A stretch of DNA of 6,657 bases from CAIMZW01 sp037142435 (GTDB taxonomy: Bacteria; Actinomycetota; Actinomycetes; Nanopelagicales; Nanopelagicaceae), in the NCBI GenBank assembly GCA_037142435.1, contig JBAXAO010000056.1, positions 1 to 6,657 of the forward strand. The letters run 5' to 3'. Made by a program: the position numbers and the translations under genes. Below are positions 1 through 5,259 of the stretch, in pieces (the stretch's first letter is position 1; the number at the start of each line of letters is the position of its first letter). The notes beneath the pieces were generated by a model. The model had not been told where the DNA came from. It did not search any database and saw only the letters and a program-made list of their open reading frames with translations.

Positions 1-87
1 GCAATCTGGTTAGCGCTGCGGGAATTTACGCCCGGCGTTGATCAGACCGGTTTGTTCTGGGAAGACCGCCAAGTAATTCCTTGGTAG
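1..87 (+). CDS. C-terminal end of a probable short-chain dehydrogenase/reductase (SDR), 5' truncated
   Basis: The first 28 codons of the window are open and end at TAG (85-87). The tail contains WLALREF, TGLFWEDR and ends in VIPW. A late Trp-Leu-Ala helix followed by 'sG.fw.dR.p' resembles the C-terminus of SDR-family NAD(P)-dependent oxidoreductases of the retinol-dehydrogenase/DHRS type. That is a family-pattern recognition from memory, and the Rossmann motif and catalytic Tyr-x-x-x-Lys lie outside the window. The gene converges on the minus-strand membrane-protein gene, and its stop codon sits inside the first unit of the 28-bp tandem repeat. The coding call is fairly secure because the frame is open from the edge and has ordinary codon use. 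The SDR assignment is tentative. Confidence 0.5.
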   Translation, partial: AIWLALREFTPGVDQTGLFWEDRQVIPW

Positions 88-220
88 GGAGAAGTTGGGA
101 GTTGCCTCTTGGTGATAGGAAGTCGGAAGTTATTCCGTGGTGATGGGAAGTTGGGAGTTACTTCTTGGTGATGGCAAGTCGAGAGTTATCCCTTGGTGAT
201 AGAAGTCGGGATTAGTTCCC
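81..220. repeat. Five tandem copies of a 28-bp repeat between convergent genes
   Basis: Units start at 81, 109, 137, 165 and 193, each exactly 28 bp to the next. The shared core is approximately TTGGTGATGGGAAGT, then a CGGGAGTTA-like segment and a pyrimidine-rich end. Unit 1 has TTGGTAGG in place of TTGGTGAT, unit 3 begins GTGG, and unit 5 has about one base lost near 203 and an extra base later, keeping the 28-bp length. A sixth, very degenerate start (TTTGTAGCC) follows at 221 inside the minus-strand gene. Both flanking stop codons (85-87 plus strand, 212-214 minus strand) lie within the array. The plus strand is strongly G-over-C skewed. The period is not a multiple of three, so the array is not coding. 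There are no unique spacers, so it is not CRISPR. Its function is unknown. Confidence 0.9.
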
Positions 221-655
221 TTTGTAGCCAAAGAGCGCCGAAAGAAAAGTTGCCAACGCCAGTAATGACAGTGGCACCGCAACGACGACCAAGCCACCGC
301 TAAACATGAAGTAAGAGACGCCAAGAGTGATCAAGTTGGCCAAAACCGCAGGCGCTCGCCCGAAGGACTTTCGTTGGACGAAACCATTCGAAGAAATGTA
401 AAGCGCACCAGCCCCGAGCAGGCCGAAAACCACTTCGCCGATAAGTGCTCCAGGAGCAGAGACAGTTTTGAAGATTCCGGAAATTCCCAAGTAGAGGACC
501 AGAAGTATTAATAGCCCAGATTCCATGCGGAGCAGGCGAATGGCGTTGAGGCGGGCGGTTTCGTATTGGAGCAAGGCGCGGACCCCTAAGTAACTTTTCC
601 CGTTCTTTGCTGAATTCGACTCCGGTGATTCGTGGTTATTGTCAGGGCTAGTCAT
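212..655 (-). CDS. Small four-helix integral membrane protein, function unknown
   Basis: This 147-residue protein has a hydrophilic N-terminus (about 1-45, Ser/Asn/Glu-rich at first, then a basic helix around residues 23-43) and four predicted membrane segments near residues 47-62, 68-88, 101-118 and 120-143. It ends FGYKGN at a TAA lying in the tandem repeat. A segment reading VQRKSFGRAPAVLANL before the third helix resembles the RRW-ARAP loop seen in many small actinobacterial 'integral membrane proteins' of unknown role. That link is from memory. The frame stays open up to 745, but the upstream ATGs would overlap the divergent gene. ATG at 653-655 is preferred because an A/G-rich stretch (GAAAAGA) precedes it and a TATTAT hexamer lies about 36 bp upstream. 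No enzymatic motif is visible and I do not assign a function. Confidence 0.75.
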   Translation of the reverse strand: MTSPDNNHESPESNSAKNGKSYLGVRALLQYETARLNAIRLLRMESGLLILLVLYLGISGIFKTVSAPGALIGEVVFGLLGAGALYISSNGFVQRKSFGRAPAVLANLITLGVSYFMFSGGLVVVAVPLSLLALATFLSALFGYKGN

Positions 656-691
656 ATTCTTTTCAGTGGCCCTTCTCAACTTGGTTAGCAA

Positions 692-697
692 ATAATA
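692..697 (-). promoter_or_regulatory. Candidate -10 element (TATTAT) for the minus-strand membrane-protein gene
   Basis: Read on the minus strand, 697-692 is TATTAT, one mismatch from TATAAT. It would place the transcription start near 685 and give a leader of about 30 nt before the ATG at 655. I see no good -35 hexamer at the usual distance. It overlaps the -10 candidate of the divergent GGDEF-like gene. Confidence 0.4.
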
Positions 698-701
698 GCC
701 T
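696..701 (+). promoter_or_regulatory. Candidate leaderless-type promoter (-10 TAGCCT) of the GGDEF-like gene
   Basis: TAGCCT (696-701) matches the actinobacterial -10 pattern TANNNT. Exactly 6 nt separate it from the ATG at 708, so transcription could start at the A of the start codon. No Shine-Dalgarno sequence precedes 708, which fits a leaderless mRNA. TTCTCA at 673-678, 17 bp upstream, matches four of six positions of TTGACA. The alternative -10 AATAAT at 691-696 would give a leader of a few bases only. Confidence 0.4.
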
Positions 702-707
702 TTGAAT

Positions 708-1142
708 ATGGTCCGAACTCTCGAATTTCGGAATAACGGCATCATTGACTCGTTAACCGGCGCGATGGCCCCTGCTCTTTTTTATGAAAATTTACATCGG
801 GAAATTTCTGCGGCGGATAGGGATCGACGAGCACTAGCCATTATTTCTATCGTCGTGGTCCGTCGAAAAATAGGTGATGGCGAAGAACTTGATGCTCCAC
901 TCTCCGAGCGAATAATCAAGATTACAAGCTTCATCGGTCACGGGATGCGGGCAGACGAGTACTTCTCACGAATTTCTGAAGATGGCTTCTGGGTTCTCAT
1001 CCGAGGTACGAAAGAGAATGCCCGAATGGCGATAAAACGAGCTGAACTAGATCCCGACATACGGATCGAAGTGGTGGAACGAGAAGAAGGAGAATCCTTT
1101 CGGTCGTGGGTTAACCGAGTAGACATAGTTCATTTTAGATAA
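708..1142 (+). CDS. Degenerate, stand-alone GGDEF-domain protein (no expected diguanylate cyclase activity)
   Basis: The 144-residue protein spans little more than one GGDEF fold. DSLTG at residues 14-18 matches the DxLTG start of the domain. A helix and a hydrophobic strand (ALAIISIVVV, 42-51) follow, but the metal-binding Asp residues of that strand are absent. The signature position reads SRISEDGFWVLIRG (87-100): it aligns with the 'R.GGDEF..LL.G' block but GGDEF is replaced by SEDGF. Catalysis is therefore not expected. The inhibitory-site position RxxD is RADE (81-84), with the Arg kept. There is no sensor, receiver or membrane domain. ATG 708 is chosen over TTG 702 because of the promoter spacing. 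The gene is upstream of and co-directional with tadA, with a 126-bp gap. A role as c-di-GMP effector or adaptor for the pilus is inference. Confidence 0.75.
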   Translation: MVRTLEFRNNGIIDSLTGAMAPALFYENLHREISAADRDRRALAIISIVVVRRKIGDGEELDAPLSERIIKITSFIGHGMRADEYFSRISEDGFWVLIRGTKENARMAIKRAELDPDIRIEVVEREEGESFRSWVNRVDIVHFR

Positions 1143-1145
1143 TTA

Positions 1146-1151
1146 TATAAT
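1146..1151 (+). promoter_or_regulatory. Candidate -10 box (TATAAT) for the tadABC operon
   Basis: A perfect TATAAT lies 4 bp after the GGDEF-like stop codon, in a very AT-rich gap (1143-1200). Transcription from about 1158 would give a leader of about 110 nt. No convincing TTGACA-like element is placed 16-18 bp upstream, and other AT-rich hexamers (AATAAT at 1178-1183 and 1194-1199) could serve instead. The rest of the gap to 1268 shows no hairpin or RNA motif I can support. The GGDEF-like gene may also read through into tadA. Confidence 0.35.
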
Positions 1152-1268
1152 TTCCCATTTTCTACTTTCTGCAATTAAATAATCACTTCAAGCAATAATT
1201 TTGCCGCCAATGCCCACCATTTCTGACCCGGGCTAAAGTTGAACAATCCAAAGCACTTTGCTCTGCAT

Positions 1269-2669
1269 ATGGATAATCTCTCGTTGCAACGCAGATCTCT
1301 GATTTCAAGGGGAGAAGTTCCTTATTCGTCCTCCTCGCCCAAGAATCAAGAAGTTGATCAATCATTAAGCCCCATTGCCCCAAAGTTTCCTAGTCAAGAG
1401 ATCTTGAACTCATCTGCATTCTTCTCTGAAACGTTCTCGGATCCAACCCCACCAAATTTCGCAGGTGGTCCGAGTACTGATCGCCGTTCAAACTTGAATG
1501 ACTCCAAGACGATCCCATTTCCCGATAGGCGAAACGCAGGGAAAAGAAGTTCGTTGTTATCTTCAGAAGACCTCGCTGAAATAGAGGCAACAACAGAGAT
1601 TCTTAAGAGCCCCCTTGAGATACCTACTGATTACGGACGACTGCAAGTGCTCATGGAAGACCCCGAAGTTGAGGAAATCTGGCTTAATTCGCCCAATCGT
1701 ATTTTTTATGCAAAATCTGGGGTTAGCCACCTTTCAAATTTGGTTATGACTATTGAAGAAGTTCGTGGACTTATTGAACGACTTCTTATGTGGGGCGGGC
1801 GCAGGCTGGATCTGTCGAACCCTTTTGTCGACGCACGATTACCCGACGGCAGCCGGCTTCACGTAGCTATTCCAGAAGTCACTGCAAAGAATTGGGCCAT
1901 CAATATTCGCAAACATTTAGTTCGTGGAAACTCGCTGGCTGAACTGGTCGATCTTGGTGTCTTGAATTCCGAAGTTAAGGACTTTCTCAATGATTGCGTT
2001 TTAGCGGGCAAGAACCTACTTGTCAGTGGCTCGACTCAGGCAGGGAAAACCACGTTGCTCAATGCTCTTGTGAGCGCAGTGCCGAACAAGAGTCGGGTAA
2101 TTACCATCGAGGAAGTCTTTGAATTGCGTCCGAAGGTTGCAGATTGCGTGGCTTTGCAAACTCGATCTCCAAATCTTCAAGGGGAAGGTGAAATTCCACT
2201 CCGTCGACTCATAAAGGAAGCATTGCGAATGCGTCCCTCGCGACTAGTCGTAGGCGAAATACGTGAAGCAGAATCGCTCGATTTACTCATAGCCCTGAAC
2301 TCGGGATTGCCTGGAGCCGCAACGATTCACGCAAATTCGGCTCAAGATGCGATTGCGAAACTTCAGACTTTGCCTTTGCTTGCTGGAGAAAATATTTCGC
2401 ATCGATTTATCACTCCCGTTGTTGCCTCTGCGATTGACGTAGTTGTGCATATTTCGCTGGATTCAACAGGGAGACGAACGGTGACACAAGTCCTGGCGCT
2501 TACTGGTCGGGTTGAAGGTGACCGGATCGAGACAGAGCCCATTTTCACGTTGTTTCAGAGTAGAAAAGGTTCGAGTCCTGAATACATTCGCGGCATTGGT
2601 CATGTCGAAGGGCTTCGATCTGGAGATTTGTTAAAGGAGTCAAACTCTTCTCGGGGTGCAAAGGGATGA
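1269..2669 (+). CDS. tadA: TadA/CpaF-family secretion ATPase of a Tad (Flp) pilus
   Basis: TadA is a hexameric cytoplasmic ATPase that drives pilin assembly through TadB/TadC. Counting from ATG 1269 (466 residues), the conserved region starts near residue 130 with EDPEVEEIWLNSPNRIFY. Walker A is GSTQAGKT (254-261), the Asp-box region is VITIEEVFELRP (277-288), the Walker B block is RLVVGEIREAESLDLL (325-340) and the His box is ATIHANS (351-357). The Asp box has EE where ED is usual in this family. The first ~120 residues are Ser/Pro-rich and probably disordered. The start is uncertain: a TTG at 1239 would add ten residues, and neither start has a good Shine-Dalgarno sequence. The stop overlaps the tadB start (ATGA), so the two are translationally coupled. 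The family call is very secure; the N-terminus is not. Confidence 0.95.
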   Translation: MDNLSLQRRSLISRGEVPYSSSSPKNQEVDQSLSPIAPKFPSQEILNSSAFFSETFSDPTPPNFAGGPSTDRRSNLNDSKTIPFPDRRNAGKRSSLLSSEDLAEIEATTEILKSPLEIPTDYGRLQVLMEDPEVEEIWLNSPNRIFYAKSGVSHLSNLVMTIEEVRGLIERLLMWGGRRLDLSNPFVDARLPDGSRLHVAIPEVTAKNWAINIRKHLVRGNSLAELVDLGVLNSEVKDFLNDCVLAGKNLLVSGSTQAGKTTLLNALVSAVPNKSRVITIEEVFELRPKVADCVALQTRSPNLQGEGEIPLRRLIKEALRMRPSRLVVGEIREAESLDLLIALNSGLPGAATIHANSAQDAIAKLQTLPLLAGENISHRFITPVVASAIDVVVHISLDSTGRRTVTQVLALTGRVEGDRIETEPIFTLFQSRKGSSPEYIRGIGHVEGLRSGDLLKESNSSRGAKG

Positions 2670-3589
2670 AGATTCTTGATTGGAGTATTCCCCTATCTTC
2701 CAAACGTTATATAAAGAATCGGAGCTTTTCAGGTCTGATTACAAACGAGTCAATGTTTCTCCAACCGGTTACCAATAACGGTACCTATTCCGATTCGGTT
2801 TCCACTATCTCAAACTATTCCGAATCGGTTTCCACTACCTCAAACTATTCCGAATCGGTTTCGAACACTAAAAATGAATTCCAGGGCGCGGCCGTTAAAT
2901 GTGGTTTTGCTTTTCTTGCCAGTTTCATTGTCGGAACAACCATTACCCGCTCTGCCGTTTTGGCAATGCCGTATGCCTTTATGACCGCTGGAATCCCTCT
3001 CATTTTTCAAAAAAGAAAAAGAGAGAAAACTCGAGCTGAAATTAGAGAACTTTGGCCAGAACTTCTTGATCATGTCATTTCCGGTTTGAGATCAGGTTTG
3101 TCGCTAAGTGAAACCGTAGCCGGGTTGGGAAATAGAGGACCCGAGGTGACCATGCCGATTTTTCGTACTTTCGAGACAGAACTTAAAAATGGAGTCAGTT
3201 TCGATCAGGCAATGATCGGCATCAAGAGAAGTTTTAACGACCCTATGGCCGACCAAGTATGCGAAGTTTTGAAATTCGCGAAGGAGTCAGGCAGTAGGGA
3301 TACTTCAATCACTTTGCGCACTTTGGCAGATTTCATTCGTTCTGACCTCGATTTACGAAATGACATAGCTGCAAAACATGGTTGGATCAAGAATTCAGCG
3401 ACGCTTGCTTCGGTAGCTCCGTGGATTCTCTTGCTGATTTTGTCTTTACAGCCGCAAACCTTGCGAGCATATTCCTCACGGTCCGGAAGCATTGTTTTAA
3501 TTGCCGGGACGCTCATGACAGGGGCCGCTTATCTTTGGATGAACCGCGTGGGTCGCATCCCAGACAGTCCCAGGGTATTTACTCAATGA
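2666..3589 (+). CDS. tadB: TadB-like pilus platform protein (T2SS-F domain) with an N-terminal repeat insertion
   Basis: This 307-residue inner-membrane protein would form, with TadC, the platform on which TadA acts. After a hydrophilic N-terminus of about 73 residues come two close membrane segments (about 75-92 and 96-114). The cytoplasmic T2SS-F four-helix domain follows, with RELWPELLDHVISGLRSGLSLSETV (127-151), as in TadB proteins. Further helices lead to C-terminal membrane segments near 244-262 and 273-291. The order and the 'P.LLD....LRaG.sl' motif identify the family. Residues 41-70 are three copies of a Y-S-[DE]-S-V-S-T-x-S-N-like decapeptide, absent from ordinary TadB proteins as I know them. 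ATG 2666 overlaps the tadA stop. GGGG at 2653-2656 is a possible weak Shine-Dalgarno and coupling probably dominates. An ATG at 2753 is a less likely start. Confidence 0.9.
   Translation: MKILDWSIPLSSKRYIKNRSFSGLITNESMFLQPVTNNGTYSDSVSTISNYSESVSTTSNYSESVSNTKNEFQGAAVKCGFAFLASFIVGTTITRSAVLAMPYAFMTAGIPLIFQKRKREKTRAEIRELWPELLDHVISGLRSGLSLSETVAGLGNRGPEVTMPIFRTFETELKNGVSFDQAMIGIKRSFNDPMADQVCEVLKFAKESGSRDTSITLRTLADFIRSDLDLRNDIAAKHGWIKNSATLASVAPWILLLILSLQPQTLRAYSSRSGSIVLIAGTLMTGAAYLWMNRVGRIPDSPRVFTQ
2786..2875 (+). repeat. Three in-frame 30-bp tandem repeats inside tadB
   Basis: Units are 2786-2815, 2816-2845 and 2846-2875. Units 1 and 2 differ at two bases only, both changing the amino acid (GAT/GAA for Asp/Glu, ATC/ACC for Ile/Thr). 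Unit 3 keeps the first 17 bases of unit 2 and then diverges. Each starts TATTCCGA and encodes a ten-residue Ser-rich repeat. The core 9-mer CCGATTCGG of unit 1 is the exact reverse complement of CCGAATCGG in units 2 and 3. The 30-bp length keeps the frame at any copy number. Confidence 0.95.
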
Positions 3590-4395
3590 GCATGATGCTT
3601 CTTTCTCTCTTACTCGTCTCTCCGATTTTGGGATACGCGACCTATCTCCTCTTGCAAGAGTTCAATGATCCCTTGGAGGCTTTTCATGACGTTTACAGAA
3701 CGCAATTGACTTCGACAAGCGATCAGAGCGCTTTTGTGAATTCTGGCGAAGTAGAAATGACTCCTCGGGCAACGAAATTGAGTTTCTCTTCTGACAATGC
3801 CTCCCTTGCAATGGTGTGTGGAATTCTGTTCTTTGTTATAGCTTTTGCGAACTCTCCAAGGTTTGCGCTAGTTGCGGGTGTTTTCATTGCAGTAGCCATT
3901 TTCAAATGGCGCCCTAAATTTCAGTTGCGTGCGAATGAATCCAGAAGACGAGCCATAGAGGGTGAATTCCCAGCATTCGCTGAGATCTACACCATATTGG
4001 TGGTTGCCGGAGAAAGTCCGTCCCTTGCCCTAATCCGCGTCGCAGAAAGATTCGAGGGCACTTTTGGTGAACTCCTGAGGGTTTCCTCACTTGAGCTAAC
4101 AAATGGTGGTGGATTACAAACTGCCTTGGAAAAGATGTCTGCAATGTCTGCTTCGAAGATGATTCGCCGTTTCGTCGATGCGCTTATCATTGCAATTGAA
4201 AGAGGTACGCCTTTGGCAGATGTCTTGCATCGTCAAGTAGAAGATGCAAGAAAGCGCCAACATACTGAAATAACGAAGTTAGCGGGGAAAGCGGAAATCT
4301 CCTTAATGATTCCCGTCGTATTTCTCATTCTTCCAATTTCAGTTCTTTTTGCCTTGTGGCCTTCCTATCTAGCTCTGGGACAGAACATGTTGTGA
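3586..4395 (+). CDS. tadC: TadC-like pilus platform protein (T2SS-F domain)
   Basis: The 269-residue protein is the second platform component of the Tad machine. A first membrane helix (about 4-23) is followed by a polar loop of about 48 residues. Two more hydrophobic stretches (73-88 and 91-107) precede the T2SS-F domain beginning EFPAFAEIYTILVVAGESPSLAL (127-149). The domain continues through GTPLADVLHRQVEDARKRQ (207-225) to a C-terminal helix, ISLMIPVVFLILPISVLFAL (238-257), typical of TadC. ATG 3586 overlaps the tadB TGA in ATGA, the same coupling as tadA-tadB. AGGG upstream gives a loosely spaced ribosome site. ATGs at 3592 and 3595 are alternatives that change nothing of substance. The frame is open further upstream (to 3382), but that stretch lies within tadB and is not expected to be translated. 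Confidence 0.9.
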   Translation: MSMMLLSLLLVSPILGYATYLLLQEFNDPLEAFHDVYRTQLTSTSDQSAFVNSGEVEMTPRATKLSFSSDNASLAMVCGILFFVIAFANSPRFALVAGVFIAVAIFKWRPKFQLRANESRRRAIEGEFPAFAEIYTILVVAGESPSLALIRVAERFEGTFGELLRVSSLELTNGGGLQTALEKMSAMSASKMIRRFVDALIIAIERGTPLADVLHRQVEDARKRQHTEITKLAGKAEISLMIPVVFLILPISVLFALWPSYLALGQNML

Positions 4396-4411
4396 CCAAT
4401 TTTGTTACAGG

Positions 4412-4482
4412 AATCAGCCTAGTTATCCACAAAAGCAAAGAACTTTAAGTCACATGCATTTCGGATTGACCACAATCAGCCT
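4412..4482 (+). repeat. Pair of 9-bp direct repeats AATCAGCCT flanking the DnaA-box-like sites
   Basis: AATCAGCCT occurs at 4412-4420 and again, identical, at 4474-4482, 62 bp apart start to start. The first copy is 2 bp before the perfect DnaA-box 9-mer. The second begins at the last base of the degenerate box. The repeats thus bracket both boxes. Confidence 0.6.
4423..4431 (+). promoter_or_regulatory. Perfect DnaA-box 9-mer (TTATCCACA), function unproven
   Basis: TTATCCACA is identical to the strong consensus DnaA box. A second related 9-mer, TTGACCACA (4466-4474), starts 43 bp downstream on the same strand. It differs by two bases from this one and by one from TTGTCCACA, the form favoured in high-GC actinobacteria. 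The gap is too short and lacks the box cluster of an origin, so regulation or chance are the options. Confidence 0.4.
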
Positions 4483-4506
4483 TACGTAGGCAAATATCCA
4501 AAAGTG

Positions 4507-4512
4507 AAAGGA
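4507..4512 (+). promoter_or_regulatory. Shine-Dalgarno (AAAGGA) fixing the pilin start at 4519
   Basis: AAAGGA stands 6 nt before ATG 4519, the best ribosome site in the window together with GGAG at 5721. It decides against the in-frame GTG at 4504, which would include it in the coding sequence. Confidence 0.6.
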
Positions 4513-4518
4513 AAAGAC

Positions 4519-4881
4519 ATGTTGCTCAGATTCAAGAGAAAACCTTTTCGGAAAAAGTTAATTGTCGGCAATGTCCATTCAACTAAAGCCCTATCTGCGA
4601 AATTCAATGGTCTATTGCCATCGGCGACCAATCGCCTGGGAACTCTTTCCAATCGATTGGGTTTCGAATTTGATCGTACTCTCCGTTTTATCGTCAAAAG
4701 ATGGCTTGCACTCTCGCGAGAATTTCACTTGCAGTTACAAAATGATCAAGGCGACGTGCCCGGATGGGTTCTCGTGGTACTGATGACAACTGGACTCATA
4801 ACCGGAATATGGACGGTTGCCGCTCCTCGATTGTCAGCTATTTTGACCCATTCTCTCGACTCGATGAACAACATCCGATAA
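4519..4881 (+). CDS. Flp-like small pilin candidate with a long basic N-terminal extension
   Basis: The 120-residue protein has one hydrophobic segment, residues 82-102, just after QGDVPGW (77-83), and a short polar tail ending SLDSMNNIR. A short protein with 'GDVPGW.L...MT.GL' then APRL is, as I recall, common in actinobacterial Tad clusters at the Flp pilin position, usually at about 50-75 residues. Here about 70 extra residues precede it, rich in Arg/Lys (FKRKPFRKK at 5-13) and containing a repeated NRLG (38-41, 45-48). The canonical G-x4-E cleavage pattern of Flp prepilins is absent; a Gly78/Asp79 cut is conceivable. ATG 4519 has a strong AAAGGA site. A TTG at codon 71 would give a family-sized 50-residue product but has no visible ribosome site. 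The stop abuts the next GTG directly (TAAGTG). Role as main subunit is inferred from size and position. Confidence 0.65.
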   Translation: MLLRFKRKPFRKKLIVGNVHSTKALSAKFNGLLPSATNRLGTLSNRLGFEFDRTLRFIVKRWLALSREFHLQLQNDQGDVPGWVLVVLMTTGLITGIWTVAAPRLSAILTHSLDSMNNIR

Positions 4882-5259
4882 GTGAGACCATTCAATTTAC
4901 CTAGGATTCCACTTTTGACTTCAATACTTTACGGTCAGCACGAGAAGTCAGATAGTGGGTCGGTTGAGAGCGCACTCGTTTTGATCCCGACAACCATGCT
5001 TTTTCTTGGCGTGCTGCAAATTTCTGGGTTCTTCCTCTTCCAAACTGGTAACTCGAATTTCACACAAGGGATGGTGGCGCGAGCTGCGCTAGCCGGTTCA
5101 ACAAAGAATCTGGATAATCTTGAAATTACTTCCATTGCCTTGCCTGGAGGTGGCTCAATACTCGTGGGGTCGAGGACGGAGAGTGCGCCAGCGCTCTCGC
5201 CGCTTCTCTCTACTCGAAACAACTCCATTTTTACTGGTATCGCCGTACGTGAAAACTGA
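4882..5259 (+). CDS. TadE-like minor pseudopilin (first)
   Basis: A 125-residue protein with a short basic N-terminus, then SDSGSVESALVLIPTTML (23-40) opening a hydrophobic helix of about 30-52, and a polar extracytoplasmic remainder. A Gly-Ser before an acidic residue and a long hydrophobic segment is the class III prepilin layout. However, Glu29 is at +3 from Gly26 rather than the usual +5, and the proline in ALVLIP matches TadE-type proteins. It would sit in the membrane and, after processing, help pilus initiation or stability. The start is the GTG directly after the pilin stop, with no Shine-Dalgarno sequence, which suggests translation by reinitiation; TTG 4915 is the alternative. Its end overlaps the next gene by 11 bp. 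The short length (TadE proteins are often 120-190 residues) is acceptable. Confidence 0.7.
   Translation: MRPFNLPRIPLLTSILYGQHEKSDSGSVESALVLIPTTMLFLGVLQISGFFLFQTGNSNFTQGMVARAALAGSTKNLDNLEITSIALPGGGSILVGSRTESAPALSPLLSTRNNSIFTGIAVREN

Larger units (their letters stand above)
4396..4518. promoter_or_regulatory. Regulatory gap before the pilin gene: probable second promoter, no gene
   Basis: This 123-bp gap is the only sizeable break in the pilus cluster. TTGACC at 4466-4471 could be a -35 element, followed after about 18-20 bp by AT-rich CAAATAT (4491-4497), a poor -10. GCCTTACGTAGGC (4479-4491) is a small inverted repeat with 4-bp arms and a TACGT centre, perhaps an operator half. No terminator-like stem with a T-run is visible after tadC. 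A separate promoter is expected because the pilin subunit is normally needed in excess over the machinery; that is inference. Confidence 0.4.

Noticed and set aside
87..155. G-quadruplex from GGG runs in the tandem repeat
   Set aside because: GGG tracts are at 87-89, 97-99, 145-147 and 153-155. Only adjacent pairs are within loop distance, so the four-tract rule is not met.
81..220. CRISPR array (28-bp repeat units)
   Set aside because: The units abut with no unique spacers, and no cas genes are present.
656..745. N-terminal extension of the minus-strand membrane protein to ATG 745
   Set aside because: It would overlap the divergent GGDEF-like gene and its promoter, and the added residues show no family-like pattern. 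ATG 655 is better placed.
3205..3516. 103-codon open frame on the minus strand
   Set aside because: It lies wholly inside tadB, has no promoter or ribosome site, and its product resembles no family. It is a shadow of the coding strand.
3382..3585. Longer tadC beginning inside tadB
   Set aside because: The ATGA overlap at 3586 is the normal coupled start, and the upstream stretch only mirrors tadB coding sequence.
4479..4491. Rho-independent terminator after tadC
   Set aside because: The inverted repeat has only 4-bp arms and no T-run follows.
4396..4518. Replication origin suggested by the DnaA boxes
   Set aside because: Only one perfect and one degenerate box are present in 123 bp, with no AT-rich unwinding array and no dnaA/dnaN neighbours.
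4562..4783. 73-codon plus-strand frame within the pilin candidate
   Set aside because: It is an out-of-frame shadow with no ribosome site, while the overlapping frame carries the recognisable GDVPGW segment.
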